Shown here: piece after piece, positions 12,101-23,870 of the stretch
Layout: every line of letters begins with the position of its first letter
Position numbering within the stretch: the first letter of the stretch is position 1
Origin: Anthonomus grandis grandis
Taxonomy: Eukaryota > Arthropoda > Insecta > Coleoptera > Curculionidae
Assembly (NCBI RefSeq): GCF_022605725.1
Contig: NC_065548.1
Location: 43,517,131-43,581,130 of the forward strand
Reading direction: 5' to 3'
Length of the DNA: 64,000 nucleotides
Made by a program: the position numbers and the translations under genes
Notes under the pieces: model-generated
What the model saw: the letters and a program-made list of their open reading frames with translations, nothing else
Databases searched by the model: none
Told to the model about the DNA's origin: nothing

Positions 12101-12539
12101 AAAGAGTTAAACAAAGTGTGGATTAGCATTAAGCTTGAAACTCGAAAGTCACGAACTAGCACGTTAAGCAATAATGGTACCATCAAGAATTAATATACAT
12201 TTTTATACTTATAATACATTTTTATCCTTGAGTAATTGTTTAAATATAAACTAGTCAAAACGAAATAAGGGCCAACTTAAAAATACTCGTAGTTTTATTA
12301 ATTTTTGATATTTAAATTTAAAATAAAACAGGCACACAAATATTTCGTATGTAAACATTTTTTTTTTAAATACATTTAGCAGATAAATTCCTTTTGATTG
12401 AAAAAACACAAACTTTAAGAATTGGTAATTTGACATTTGAAACCTCGAGCGAAACAGTTTCACTTTGTTTTTATTTGCAACCTCGTGAAGATCGTAATTT
12501 GGTAAGATCTGCTACAAAATACAGCAAGGACAGCGCGGT

Positions 12540-13317
12540 CTCGAGGTTTCGTTGATATTCATTTTAATGCTACAGGGCGGCGCATATCGACACAAACTGT
12601 AAGAAATAGGCTTCACGAAAGTGGTATGCGGTTAAGTTAGAGCTGTTAGGCCACAATTAACCAGAGGGCACCGAAGAGCCCGCCTGAATTTTTGCCGCAA
12701 TCATTTAAATTGGAATTTGGAACAATGGAGCCACGTTCTGTTTACGGAGTTCAGATTTCGACTAAGCCACAATGATGCACGTGTGAGAGCTTGGAAACGA
12801 AGAGGTGAACGATATCTGGATCAAAATTTTAAGGGAAACCGTTCATTTTGGAGGTGGCTCTATTATGGTCTGGGGCGGTATTTCTTTAACCGGACGAACC
12901 AATTTACATGTGTTTCGTGGGCTCGCCAATATTTAAAAGACATTATACAATATTACATAGTGCCTTTTTTTCCTACGAGGAAGGACTAGATTTCAATTTA
13001 CTGCAAGACCCCACATTGCGAGGCTAATAACCGAATTCCTTCAAGAGCAAAATATTGCGGTTTTGGAGTGGCTAGCAAATTCTCCCGGCCTTAACCCTAT
13101 TGAACATCTTTGGGATCACCTTAAAAGCAGGATAAGGAATTGCCAGCCCTCCCAAAATTTGGATCAACTTGAAAACATAGTTCAGGAAGAGTGGCACAGT
13201 ATCAGAAGGGAGATAATTGGAAATTTAATTGATCTATGCCCCGTCGGTGTACAGAGGTCGTACGAGCTCGTGGAGGCTATTCACATTATTAGTAATATTT
13301 TTTTTAGAATAATTTAA
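12540..13317 (+). pseudogene. Tc1-type transposase, broken by several frameshifts and stops
   Basis: The first piece is an HTH remnant (GRRISTQTVRNRLHESGMR near 12580). Next comes a catalytic region, VLFTEFRFRLSHNDARVRAWKRRGERY, where family members have TDES. The end is WLANSPGLNPIEHLWDHLKSRI, the third catalytic site of Tc1 transposases. Three frames are needed, so it is inactive. Mariner-like CCCTGTATA near 13632 may mark the right end; I did not find a matching left end. Confidence 0.75.
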
Positions 13318-13640
13318 TATTTTTTTATTTAATTATTGTCAAGAAATAGAATCAAGAATAATTTTTGTTATTTTTCTTATTACATTTTTTTAATATTCTT
13401 TAAAAATTAATATTTTAATTTTAATTATAAATTATAATTATAATTTATTAATATTTAGAATGTTTAAAAGGCAAATATCTTAAAAACTGATAGAGTTTCA
13501 TGAAATAAACAAGAGTGCCTTTTTTATTCAAAATTGAACTGCCTTTTAGATTTTCTAGTCGTTTTAGCCATAACTAATTAGGCAAAAGAATATGTTGTAA
13601 TTTACCTAAGTAAAAGCGTGTAACTAACGCCCTGTATAAA

Positions 13641-14238
13641 TAATGCTAAATTCACCACAAAAGTGCAGTATCTCCAGTTCAGAGATTGCCCATTTTTAAT
13701 GAATCACCTTGTATAGTTTCTTATATTGCTCAAGAGTAATTTTAGAGCACACAAACATAATACATTCATCCCACTAAAGTGACTTTCAGTTTGAAAAACA
13801 TGTTCTTTTGCACACCACTGATTTTTCAAATGATTTCAAACTTGTTTACCTTCATATGGAATATTTTCTAATCCCTTAATAATTGGGACCTTCTAGACAC
13901 AGATTTTAAGAACTTAAGAACAAAATATCAGACAAATTACTTAATAAATAATTTTAATGAATAAATGTTAAAGTGCCTCATTATTTCACTTGCTTATAGT
14001 ATTTACTATTTATTTTTACAACTTCTTACGTTACCCATATTTTATCTTAGTAAAGTGTCAATACAAAGCCCAGGTATGCACCGGGTAGAAACCGGTTAAA
14101 CTTTTCAAAAATGAATTATAACTTGTTTCCAAAAAAGAAAATTTTACTTTCATTTATTTAACCTGCCTCAATATAAAATCAGCCAGTTGGAAATAATTCG
14201 AAATAGAGCATTGTCACAGGATTTGTATCGGAACTTGT
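13641..14238. other. No recognised gene
   Basis: AT-rich sequence with no convincing ORF. ACCTTGTATA near 13710 resembles another mariner tip but has no partner. Confidence 0.4.
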
Positions 14239-15495
14239 TTAACCCATTAATACCTAGCGTTTCTTATAAGGGACCAGCAAATTCCTTGCGATAAAAAAAG
14301 GGGGGGTAACATCGAGCACTTAGAGTTGCAAAGCGTATTTAGCAGACTTGATTCGACGTGTCAGGTGTTTTTGTTTTCTATTTCTCGCGAAATTATTTAT
14401 GTGTTATTGAAAATGGATCCCTCCATGTACTCTACTAGGGGTCAAGGGTAAGTTTTATTTTATGTATGTGTAAATAAACATTTTCCGCATTGACTACTAA
14501 TTGAATCTTATATAAATACTGGCCGAGTAAATAATAGTGACCTTGTGATTGTCTGTAGCCCTAGAGAACCCTCACAGGATGCAAAAAATGCAACTACCCC
14601 GGTTGATTTTTTCAAATTGTTTTTCAATAAAGAACTTTTGACGTTGATTATTACGGAACGTAATAGGTATGCAAGGCAGAAAAATGTAGAACTAAATTTT
14701 ACTCTGAACGAACTGCATGTGGTACTAGGAGCGTTTCTTTTATCGGGATATGGAAAATATCCAAACAGAAGACTCTATTGGTCGAGTGAAGAAAATATCC
14801 CAAAAATATTACAACAGCATGCGTTGAAATCGGTTTCAGACTCTATTAAAATATATTCACTTTAATGACAATTCAAAATTACTCCAAGACGACAGGCTTT
14901 ATAAATTGAGACCCTTGATAGATCATATAAACCTGAATTTTAGAACACAAAATAGCTTTGATGAGCATTTATCCATTGACGAGAGCATGGTGCCATATTA
15001 TGGAAAACATTATGCCAAGCAATACATTCGGGGTAAGCCCATAAGATTTGGCTACAAAAATTGGGCTATTTGTTCGAGTAGTGGATACATGAATGGTTTT
15101 GAGATTTATACCGGAAAAAATCAAAACAAAGAAAGAGAAAAGAAATTTGGTTTGGATGGAGATGTAATACTATCTTTACTAGAGCAACTCGAATTACCTT
15201 CAGGTAAGGATTATAAAATTTTTATGGATAATTACTTTACAGGCCTTCCTCTCTTTGACTATTTATCGAAAAACAATTATTGTGCCACGGGCACAATAAG
15301 AGATAATCGTTTAGAGCAATGTCCGGTACAAACTGAGAAGGAATGGAATAATCATCAAAGGGGAAGCTATAAGTATTATCGAAATGACACCAGCATGCTC
15401 GTACAATGGAAAGATAATAAAGTTGTTTCTGTTGCATCCAATTTTAAAACCACTGAAGTAACTAACACACTTGGTTGGGATAGGGTCACCCGATC

Positions 15496-16414
15496 CGTAG
15501 CCGATCGATAGTTCTAGCCTGGACACTTATCCCCGCTTCCATCGATACCCCACAACAGAAGCCGAAATCATGCGAGACGACGACCGCATCGCGATGGCAA
15601 AAATTTCGCGCTGGGGCACATATTTTACGTTGATTCGAAATAATATTTTACTGCAGTTATTATTGTAGTTTATAGTAAGATTACGCATTTAAAATTTTAA
15701 ACTACCAAACTATTTTGATACTCGCTTTGAGTTTTAAAAAGAATAAAAATTCGGTATTTAAATTATGTGGGTAAATTAACAATTTTATTTTTAACTTACA
15801 TTTTACAATCTTAATTTTATTTAGAATAATGCCTACCTCTTGCTGCATTCCTGGGTGCAAAAGCAATTATAAAGATACCGAGAGAGTTACCATTTTTCGT
15901 TTTCCCAATATCCCGGCTCAAAAGAAAAGATGGTTAGAATACATTGAAAGAGACGACGTAGTGATAAAAGAATCATCAAGGATCTGGATAAAACATTTCT
16001 CTGAACGTTTTATTATTCGTGAGGATATAGTGGCTAGAAAGGATGGAACAATTTTAAAGGTTTCTCGAAAAATAGTAAAGCTGTCAGAAGATGCCTGCCC
16101 TACAATATTTGAGAATCAGCCATTCACAACCCATACCCCTACAAAAAAAAAGGTTAGACGGGGTAGACGAATTTGAAACACCGTTTATGTATATTTTTCC
16201 AATAAAATAAATAATAAAAAATATTTAAAACATTTATCATATACCTAAAAATACGTAATAATAAAAAAAATATATTATCTTGTAAAATGTAAAATATTAG
16301 GTCCCGCGGTATCTCCACTTAGTCGCCCCACTGTACGGCGTGCGCCACCAAATCTCGGCTTCAATTTTGACGACACGAAACCAGTGTCACGGCTAGAACT
16401 ATCGATGGGCTACG
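15496..16414 (+). mobile_element. Non-autonomous P-like (THAP) element nested in piggyBac
   Basis: The ends are 24-bp inverted repeats (15496-15519 and 16391-16414) with one mismatch. They begin CGTAGCC and finish AGTTCTAGCC. The flanks show the target duplication CCCGATC (15489-15495 and 16415-16421), 7 bp exact or 8 bp with one mismatch. P elements make 8-bp duplications and use THAP domains, so the P superfamily fits best; THAP-bearing MULEs are an alternative. The element is 919 bp and encodes only a THAP-like ORF, no catalytic domain. Confidence 0.82.
15829..16176 (+). CDS. THAP-domain protein, 115 residues, no transposase domain
   Basis: The start MPTSCCIPGCKSNY has the classic THAP opening with the first Cys pair. 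FRFPNIPAQKKRWLEYI follows, with the conserved Pro and Trp. The second zinc pair should read CxxH in front of F; here it reads WIKHF, so one zinc-binding Cys is replaced by Trp (TGG). The tail is basic (TKKKVRRGRRI) and could be a nuclear signal. THAP domains of P transposases bind the element ends. Truncated P products such as KP repress transposition, so a repressor role is conceivable. The missing Cys argues that this copy no longer folds properly. Confidence 0.75.
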   Translation: MPTSCCIPGCKSNYKDTERVTIFRFPNIPAQKKRWLEYIERDDVVIKESSRIWIKHFSERFIIREDIVARKDGTILKVSRKIVKLSEDACPTIFENQPFTTHTPTKKKVRRGRRI

Positions 16415-16957
16415 CCCGATCTAAGAAGACCGTTCCTCAGCCGAAAATAGTAGCCAACTATAATAAATATATGGGTGGTGTGGACAAATTAGATGATCTT
16501 TTTGCGGCTTATAGATCAAGATTTCGACAAAGGAAATGGTATTGACCACTAGTGTTATATTTATTAGATGCATCTGTTGTGAATGCTTGGTTACTTATGC
16601 GAAAATTGAAAACAAATCATCCTGACTCTGTTAGTTTATTGGCGTTTCGACGATTCATATCGCTAAGTTTTTTGGAAAGCTTTGGTACTAAACCCCTGTA
16701 AGGAAAAACCAGAGTGCCTCGACCATTACATGACGTACGATTTGATAATATTGGGCATCTGATAGTCTACAATGAAACCGACCGCCGATGTGCCCTATGT
16801 GGAAAAAAAAGTCAATTCATCTGCGAAAAGTGTAACATTGCATTGCATCCTATAATTTGTTTTAAACTTTACCATGATAACTAAAATATAATGTAATTAT
16901 ATACAAAACATAATAAACAGGTTATCTTACTTTAATTATTTTTTTTCCTTCTGCCCA

Positions 16958-16977
16958 GCGTCCCTCTAAAGGGACGC
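16958..16977. repeat. Subterminal palindrome of the piggyBac element
   Basis: GCGTCCCT and AGGGACGC pair around CTAA. A related but imperfect version lies near the left end (about 14256-14275). Internal repeats near both ends are known transposase contacts in piggyBac elements. Confidence 0.6.
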
Positions 16978-17439
16978 CCTAAAATGAAGGCTCTAGTGAA
17001 TTAAAACTTAAAAAACAATTTTTTTATGTTTATTAGACCCATAATAAGGTATTTTTTCTAATTATAATTTAAAAATAAAACAAAAACTAACTTTGGACAC
17101 CAATGGGTTAAGGAGACATGTTTGCTCCGAGAAATACACTGAAGTTTCAGAGTCTGATCAGAGTTAAGCAATTTTACCTTCATGCAGTAGAGTCAACATA
17201 ATTATTGCAGTAATAATACCACGTCCTATGACAAGATCTAAGCCAAAATTACAAACTATTAACACGAATTCAATCCCACCTAAATCTAAATATTGCGTTA
17301 GTCCACCACCTTCTACGTCCCAAACATGCTTACGTACAAGAAGTACTTTATGTACAGACTGAATATAATTTTAGCAGAGAATCAGCGTGATTATAACCCT
17401 GGCTAATCTAAAAAAAATTATTTCTCCTGTTGCTATTCT

Positions 17440-17765
17440 TACTCTAAAATGCGGGAAAGAAAAAGAACTTTTAGGACGAACAGAGGAAAAGCTGTAGTTT
17501 TAACCAGCACTCCCTATAAGAATGAATTAAATACCACTTGGAAGTAAGGGGTAAAAACAAACAGAAAGTTAATAAACGAAAAGCCCAAAGAGATAGCAGA
17601 GCTGTATTAAGAGAAAAAAGTAGTTCAGACAATGAAGACAAGCCCACATGTTTTAACAGCAAGAGAACGAGAAAAGAGGAGAGAATGAAGAGATCGACGA
17701 AAGCATTCGTTGGTACAAGAAAAGACGTAGAAATTACCCTTTTTGTAAAGTTTAAAATTAAATAA
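17440..17765 (+). pseudogene. C-terminal tail of a pogo/Tigger-type transposase, decayed
   Basis: Broken frames encode RGKAVVLTSTPYKNEL, then a Lys/Arg-rich stretch and SSSDNEDKPTC. This resembles the basic, serine/acidic tail of pogo-like transposases (compare the tail after 22430). No DDE domain is attached. The basic composition makes chance similarity possible. Confidence 0.4.
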
Positions 17766-18511
17766 ATAATAAAACTATACAGTCCAATTTCATTTAAATT
17801 GGTGGTCCTTCGACACACGATCCACGCAACAACGGGTGGATTCATATAAAACGCATGTAAAAAGTGGGTTCACGAACTATGTAGAACGTGGATAATGATG
17901 ATGACTTTTTCACATGTGCAAGTTGTATTTGTTAACAAAAACTTCTATCCCATTTTAAAAATATGGCCTATTCTATTTTAGCCGCACTGTGTTTCTAAAA
18001 TGGGCAATATTTCACTCATTACTATTTTTTTTTTTTAAGAACGCCCTATTTTGTATGTCTTTTTAACCTTTAATAAAGTAATGTCGCAGAAATTCAATTC
18101 ACACTCAAGTCTTAAGATACCATTTTAGGTAGATTTTCCCTACAAACTTCGTAGTAAGCTGTAAACTATATAATTACAATAATATTTTTTAGGAGAGTAG
18201 GTAGGCGTTATAATCAGAGACATATTTATCAAATAGGATTCAGTATTTTGTTTTTTTTATTTCATTCCAATGTAAATCTTTTGATGAGTTTGAATAGATG
18301 TGTTTATTTGAAATGAAACTGTTTATTTTTCCTGTTTTTCCATTAAAATTTGGCAATATAACAAAAATGGGGTTTCTCAAACACCAAAACGGTAAGCACG
18401 ACGCGTGACATTTTTCCCTGTGCTCGATTTTACAACGTAAAACCTGGGGTTTGCAAAACTCCACCTCACCAGTTACGTTCTTTTTATCGAAAGTCTTTAC
18501 TTGTTCGTGCG
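17766..18511. other. No recognised gene
   Basis: AT-rich with only short, unrecognised frames on either strand. Confidence 0.4.
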
Positions 18512-19760
18512 ATGGCTTCCACCTCTGCTATTCTTAAAAAGAAGGTTGAGGATCCCCGTTTTGAAGAGTGGACTGAAACTGTTTTGAATGAATTAGAAAG
18601 TGGCGATGAAAGTGATAATATAGCCTCTTATATTCAAAGTCCCTACCATAAAACTAATTCGGTAATAGAACTATCCCAAACTGATCGGAGAAATTATGTG
18701 GAATCGGGGCAATACTTATTATCTTCTTATATTAATCAAAATTCATCACTTTAAAAAGAATAAAAGTGAAATGCAACCCTAAAAGTTATTACAGGAAAAA
18801 TGAATTAAAATAGTCTTCTAAAACTCCAATAGCAAACGTTCGTACAAGGCGGCACAACACAATTTCACATCTTCCAGGCAATTTAAGCCCTGCAAAACAG
18901 CTAGAAAAACAGTGTAGTTACATTTTTTTGACGGAGCTGCTGTTTACTGGAGACATTTTAGCTAAATAATTCTCAGTCTAAATGAGAAGCTGTCACAAGT
19001 TAGGCAGAAATTGTCTGATCCAGATCTATATTATTACACCGATGTATGCCTTGTAGAATTTAAAGTATTTCTGGCCATTTTGATATACTCGTCAGTCTTC
19101 AAATCCAATAAAGAGGATCTGAAAGCACTTTTCGCAACGGATGGAACAGGACGTGATATATTTCGACGCACTATTTCATTGAAGCGGGCCCTGGTTATTT
19201 TAGCCCGCCTTCGTTTTGAAAATGCTGCTGATAGGGATGGTTTTAATACGTTTATAAAGAACTGTCAAGTATGTTACTCTATCGGAGAATATGTTTACAT
19301 AGACGAAATGCTTGACGGATTTACGACTTTGCAAATTTAGGATGTACATGACAAACAAGCTACGTAAATATGGCCTTAAACGATGCAAAAACACATTACT
19401 GTTTGAATGCCTATATTTGTCCAGGAAAGGATAGTGATGGAGATACACTTTCTGATAATGAGAGAAAATTGTCAAAACCAACTCAATCAGTATTACGCAT
19501 AGCTGCTCCAATTTTAGAAATAACCTTAAATACAACGGCTGATAACTGGTTTTCATCCATCCAGCTGTAACAAGCTTAAAAAAAGAGGTCTTACAAGTAA
19601 AGCAAGACATCACTTTATGGCTTTACTAACGAGTACACTCTAGTTTCGTACGTACCAAAGAAATACAAAGCAGTTCTTTATATCTCTTCGATGCACCACA
19701 ATGAATGTCCTGACAAAGAAACTAGAAATTATTGCGTTCTACAATGTGACCCATACAACA
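18512..19760 (+). pseudogene. Second, heavily degraded piggyBac-type transposase
   Basis: The start is an acidic N-terminus (MASTSAILKKK...ELESGDESDN) typical of these transposases. Next, after frame breaks, come FKVFLAILIYSSVFKSNKED and GRDIFRRTISLKRALVIL. YVYIDEMLDGF carries the first catalytic Asp region, and a late SYVPKKYKAVLYISSMH stretch follows near 19650. Several frameshifts and a missing C-terminal third make it non-functional. No TTAA-flanked ends were identified. It differs clearly in sequence from the piggyBac at 14239. Confidence 0.7.
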
Positions 19761-19988
19761 TACCCATTTTTTCTATTAGGATATGAGAAAACTTGCCTTT
19801 TCATTTGGGAGTTTTGTTCATTTTAATCGTATTACGCTTAGAAACAATGGGACCAAGGCCATTTTATGTGTAATACTTTTCAAATGCTACTGTAGTTTTA
19901 TACACGCCGGCCTTAATATTTATTAAAACGCCTGGCACGCGCTTTGATTTCATTTGACCTGTGTTTGGTGTGATGAAGTGACAATGCG

Positions 19989-20808
19989 TTGCCTACATAT
20001 TTTGACGTAATGAAATATTATTTATTGATTCGAGAAAAACTGTTAGAAATTAGTAAACAAGAACCTAGCTTGAGTGCTGTCTGTGCCGTTAAAACAAGAC
20101 TTAAAAACTTTATGAGAAAAAAGTTCAATTTCTGTGGTATTAAACCAACATATATTGCATCAAATAAGACAATACTACAACCAGTACCGTATTATTAAAG
20201 AAAAACCTCTTAAAAGGAACGGTAAACTTGGTGATAAAGCAAGAGTTGTTTTGTTTAGAAATTCAGCCGAAAAAAAACTATTTGATATTTCCCTATATCA
20301 ATGTAAAGATTAATTCAACAATTAAAGTGCCTGTAGCTGAACGAGATTTTCTATTACATCAAGGAATTACTCGAAGAATGGCAATTGGTAATATCGACGC
20401 CAAGGTTAGTAAAATACTCCAAAAAAAATTAGAGCGTAAAACTAAGGAGGAAGAAAGAAAACAACGACATCTCTTGCAAGAAACCGAAACTGATAACCAG
20501 TTTAAAGTATCTTCTTCTTCCAGTAAAACAGTGATATTATAGATAAAGAATATTCCCAGGCAAACAGTAAAAGTACTATGGAAAAAAGCTGCTCCTCAAT
20601 TTCTCAAACGAGACTAAAACTTTCAAGTTTGGCGCAAACTTGCGATAGAACAGGCGTATTCGATAGATCTGCCGCAATTATTGCAAATGCAATTCTAACA
20701 GATATGGGAATTTTAATCAAAGAAGACCCCTTCAAGATCGTCGATCGAAGCAAATTAAGCAAAGAGAGAACAAAAACGCGTAGTGATCTAAAATATATAG
20801 TCATTAAG
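19989..20808 (+). pseudogene. Unidentified ORF cluster, interrupted by the pogo element
   Basis: Three consecutive plus-strand frames look like pieces of one protein: 19989-20198; 20228-20542, ending in a Lys/Glu-rich and Ser-rich stretch; and 20578 onward, with LAQTCDRTGVFDRSAAIIANAIL. The last frame runs into the left end of the pogo element near 20805. Codon-like composition and continuity suggest real decayed coding sequence. I do not recognise a domain and assign no function. Confidence 0.4.
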
Positions 20809-21246
20809 GGTAAGTGTGCGCAGTGGGAAAGTGTGCGCATGTCATATATCTTTACGAAAATAGTAGGGAGCGGAGTTCCGTTGCCATGCAAATCAGTACG
20901 GCTAAATCACCTTTAAGAAGCAGATGTACGATCGGTTATTACCGTCTTTCTTTTTCAGCCACGTGCAAAATATAAATTTTAACCTATTTCTTAAAATTTT
21001 TGGCCAATTTTCTTTTTGTGTTATAGGTTGTGTATAAAGATAAATCCGGTAAGTTTTAATTTAGTGTATAGAAGGTTCAATAGAGAATTATTTACCTCCA
21101 TTGGATTTTTATATGTTTTTCTTATTTTTAAAATTTTTATACTTTATCTTTTTGTTGTTGTCTGGGGTAAGTATACGCATAAGTATACGCGCGCACACTT
21201 GCCCCGCCTTCTTCCATTTACTTATATTTCTTTTTTTTTTAGCAAA

Positions 21247-22440
21247 ATGCCTCGAAATTACCAAAGAAAAAAACCAGAAAAAACGTTAGTGACTCAAGCC
21301 CAAATAGACGAAGCGAGAAACCTGATTGGTCAAGGTGTTAGCCAAAGAGGAGCCGCAGAACGAGTTGGAATTAGTGAGTCAGCTTTAAGAAAAAGGCTGG
21401 CCTTAAAGTCTGAGCGCGAAATCGCTGAGTATTGCTTAACTATGGACAATATGTTTTATGGTATTACGATCCACACCTTACGCAGATTAGTTTTTCAATA
21501 TGCCGAAATTAACAATATTCGTAATCGATTTAACAAAGTTTCTAAGATGGCAGGACGCGATTGGGTTGCAGAATTCCTGAAAAGACACCAGCAATTGGGG
21601 CTACGCCAATCAACGCCTACAAGTCTTGCCAGAGCGATAGGATTTAATAAGGCTCTAGTGGATAGATTTTTCATAAATTTAAATCTGCTTTATGAAAAAT
21701 ATAAATTTGATGCTAGTCGTGTTTACAACATGGATGAAACTGGGATTAGCACAGTTCCAAAGAAAACACCTAGAGTAGTGTCGTCAGCAAAGGGCAAAAG
21801 AGTAGTAGGTAAGGTTGTATCTGCAGAAAGAGGCATAACAGTAACAGCGATATGTTGCATGAGCGCTACTGGTCAATATGTGCCTCGCGCTTCTATTTTT
21901 CCCAGGAAAAGGATGAAAGGTGAACTTCTTGATGCAGGGCCAACTGGCTGTGTTGGTATGGTATCCGACTCAGGATATATAAACACAGACTTGTTTAGGC
22001 AGTGGCTGTATCACTTTAAGGATCATGCCCGTCCCCAAAAAGAAGCGCCAGTTTTATTAATATTGGATAACCATTCATCGCACATCAACCTAGAGGCATC
22101 CAATTATTGCAGACAATTGGGAATTGAAATTCTTACACTCGCTCCACACACCAGCCATAAGATCCAACCCCTAGACAGAAGTTTTTTTGGTCCTCTAAAA
22201 GCTAAATATTCTGTAGAATGTGAGCGCTGGATGAATCAACATCCTGGAAGAGCAATAACGCAGTACCAGATAGCTGGCCTTTTTAACGAGGCCTACAAAC
22301 GAGTAGCAACAGTTGGGAATGCTGCATCTGGTTTTTCTGTCACTGGGATATTTCCGTTTAATGACGGCATTTTCCAAGAACATGACTTTCTGTCCGCTTC
22401 GGTAACTGATGTTGAAAATATTCGTCAGCAGAGGAGATAA
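21247..22440 (+). CDS. pogo/Tigger (DDE_1) transposase, main body
   Basis: The start MPRNYQRKKPEK at 21247 follows a splice-acceptor-like poly-T plus AG, so the open frame upstream of it is probably 5' intron or UTR. The N-terminal helix-turn-helix is GVSQRGAAERVGISESALRKRL. A CENP-B-like second DNA-binding region follows (GRDWVAEFLKRH). The three catalytic Asp sit in YNMDETGIS, LILDNHSSH and PLDRSFFGPLK. A frameshift near 22420 throws the tail into another frame. That tail continues to about 22735 with a Lys-rich segment (VTSSPFKEDLENKQK). The catalytic core itself is undamaged, so it decayed recently or still makes a truncated protein. Confidence 0.9.
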   Translation: MPRNYQRKKPEKTLVTQAQIDEARNLIGQGVSQRGAAERVGISESALRKRLALKSEREIAEYCLTMDNMFYGITIHTLRRLVFQYAEINNIRNRFNKVSKMAGRDWVAEFLKRHQQLGLRQSTPTSLARAIGFNKALVDRFFINLNLLYEKYKFDASRVYNMDETGISTVPKKTPRVVSSAKGKRVVGKVVSAERGITVTAICCMSATGQYVPRASIFPRKRMKGELLDAGPTGCVGMVSDSGYINTDLFRQWLYHFKDHARPQKEAPVLLILDNHSSHINLEASNYCRQLGIEILTLAPHTSHKIQPLDRSFFGPLKAKYSVECERWMNQHPGRAITQYQIAGLFNEAYKRVATVGNAASGFSVTGIFPFNDGIFQEHDFLSASVTDVENIRQQRR

Positions 22441-22763
22441 CCACCAAGGCTGAAGAATTAAATGAAACAACCGAACTACCTGCGACCAATAACGAGAAGG
22501 TAGATGACCATGTAGCTCTACTACTATTAGCCCTTTTCCAAAAGCATCAGTTTCGCAAAAAAGAAAAAGAAAGGCCCAAAAATCTGAAATTGTCACATCA
22601 AGTCCTTTTAAAGAAGACTTAGAAAATAAACAAAAAATGGACGAAGAAAAAAGTAATAAAAAGAAAAAAATAATAAATTTGCGCTGTGTTTCTCCCCAAG
22701 CGGGACCGTCTACCCTAAAAAAAAAAGAGACGTAAAAAAGAAAATTTTAACTGAAAATATAAA

Positions 22764-22889
22764 TAGTATATTGTATACCTAGTAGGAAAAGCTTAACATT
22801 CCCGGGCGATCGTAAAAAATCGAGGCGCAAGCCGAGACTGGCAATACGGAGTCCGGGAATGTGGCTTTTCCTACGAGGTCTACATACTA
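22764..22889. repeat. 126-bp foldback upstream of the recombinase ORF
   Basis: The left arm (22764-22806, starting TAGTAT and containing GTAGGAAAAGC and ACATTCCCGG) pairs imperfectly with 22853-22889. A 46-base GC-rich loop containing GAGGCGCAAGCCGAG separates the arms. Confidence 0.8.
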
Positions 22890-23130
22890 TTTTTCCGAAA
22901 ATCGGGAATCATTAAAATTACGGTAAATTATTACTAATCATGTTAAAAATTTTAAATCAACATTATTATTTTTCCCTTAAATAAAAGAAGCCATGAAACA
23001 TTGTTTTGTAACTACGGAAACGAAGTACATAATTTTAAATTGTCAAACTTGACGAGTGAAAAGTTTATTTGTGGCGTCTTTCCAAAGTGTTGATTTTTTA
23101 ACGTTTTAAAAAGCCAAAGTAACGTGTAAA

Positions 23131-23870
23131 ATGATGAGTGATGATGACTGTTCCATTTCTGAAACCCTCCCAGAACTCACGGAGGCAATGAATGCTGCAT
23201 CATTGGAATTGTTACCAATAAAATCTACAAATAAGTATAACTATGCATACAACCGCTTCATGGACTACCGTACGAATAAAAATGTAACTTCTTTCTCGGA
23301 AAATGTTGTAATGGCATACTTCTTGGAGCTTGGTTCCAAGATGAATTCTTCAACTTTATGGGCCAATTATTCAATGCTGAAGGCAACCCTTGCAATTAGA
23401 GATGATGTGGATATATCTGAATATTCAAAACTTCGGGCATTCCTGAAACAACAAGCACATGCCTATAAGCCAAAAAAATCCAAGATTTTAACTAAAGAAG
23501 AAATAAACAAATTTATTCAGGAAGCTCCAGACAAGGAATATTTAATGATTAAGGTAACTTACAAAACTTCAAATTATATTTGGATTCTTTACATGCTTAT
23601 TTATTGTTGTAGGTAGCTATAATATTTGGAATTTCCGGAGCTTGCAGAATGGACGAGCTGGTTAAAATGACTGTACAAGATATACAAGACCTACTATCTA
23701 AACTTTTAGTTACCATGCCGGATTCAAAAACCAATACATCAAGATCATTTATAGTAATAGTTATTGTCATACAAATAAAATTATTAGTTTGGAAAATATT
23801 CAACGAAATAATGCTATTAGTTCCCAAGTTCTTCCAGTTTTCAATACTTGTACTAATTGTCAAATAACAG
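23131..23870 (+). pseudogene. Tyrosine recombinase (phage-integrase type), catalytic domain truncated
   Basis: Exon 1 (from 23131) holds the SAM-like core-binding domain: NKYNYAYNRFMDYR, VVMAYFLELGSKM, STLWANYSMLKATL, then YKPKKSKILTKEEINKFI. A donor lies at about 23552, and an acceptor TTGTAG at 23611 rejoins the frame in IIFGISGACRMDELVKM. This contains the first catalytic Arg box. The following IQDLLSKLLVTMPDSKTNTSRSF fits the family, then the frame dissolves. The HxxR and catalytic Tyr boxes are missing, probably by internal deletion. The protein would have catalysed site-specific DNA exchange; this copy cannot. Confidence 0.65.

Larger units (their letters stand above)
14413..16884 (+). 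pseudogene. piggyBac transposase, two exons, interrupted by the THAP element
   Basis: A short first exon begins at the ATG at 14413 and ends at 14447 before GTAAGT. It joins in phase to an exon starting at 14559 after TGTAG. The frame is then shifted around 14840-14860 and continues to 15495, where the P-like element intervenes. It resumes at about 16422. All three catalytic Asp are present: IDESMVPYYG, IFMDNYFTG and YMGGVDKLDD. The C-terminal cysteine-rich domain (CALCGKKSQFICEKC...H) is intact in frame. Two stops also lie in the last part (TGA near 16547, TAA near 16699). The protein would excise and insert at TTAA, but this copy is dead. Confidence 0.88.
14239..17111 (+). mobile_element. 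piggyBac element with TTAA target duplications and a nested insertion
   Basis: TTAA occurs at 14239-14242 and 17108-17111. Just inside are CCCATTAATACC on the left and, as reverse complement, CCCATTGGTGTCC on the right, the CCC start typical of piggyBac. The interior encodes a piggyBac transposase whose coding region is interrupted by the P-like element at 15496-16414. Each end has a palindrome-like subterminal motif starting GCGT: imperfect at about 14256-14275, perfect at 16958-16977. Confidence 0.88.
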
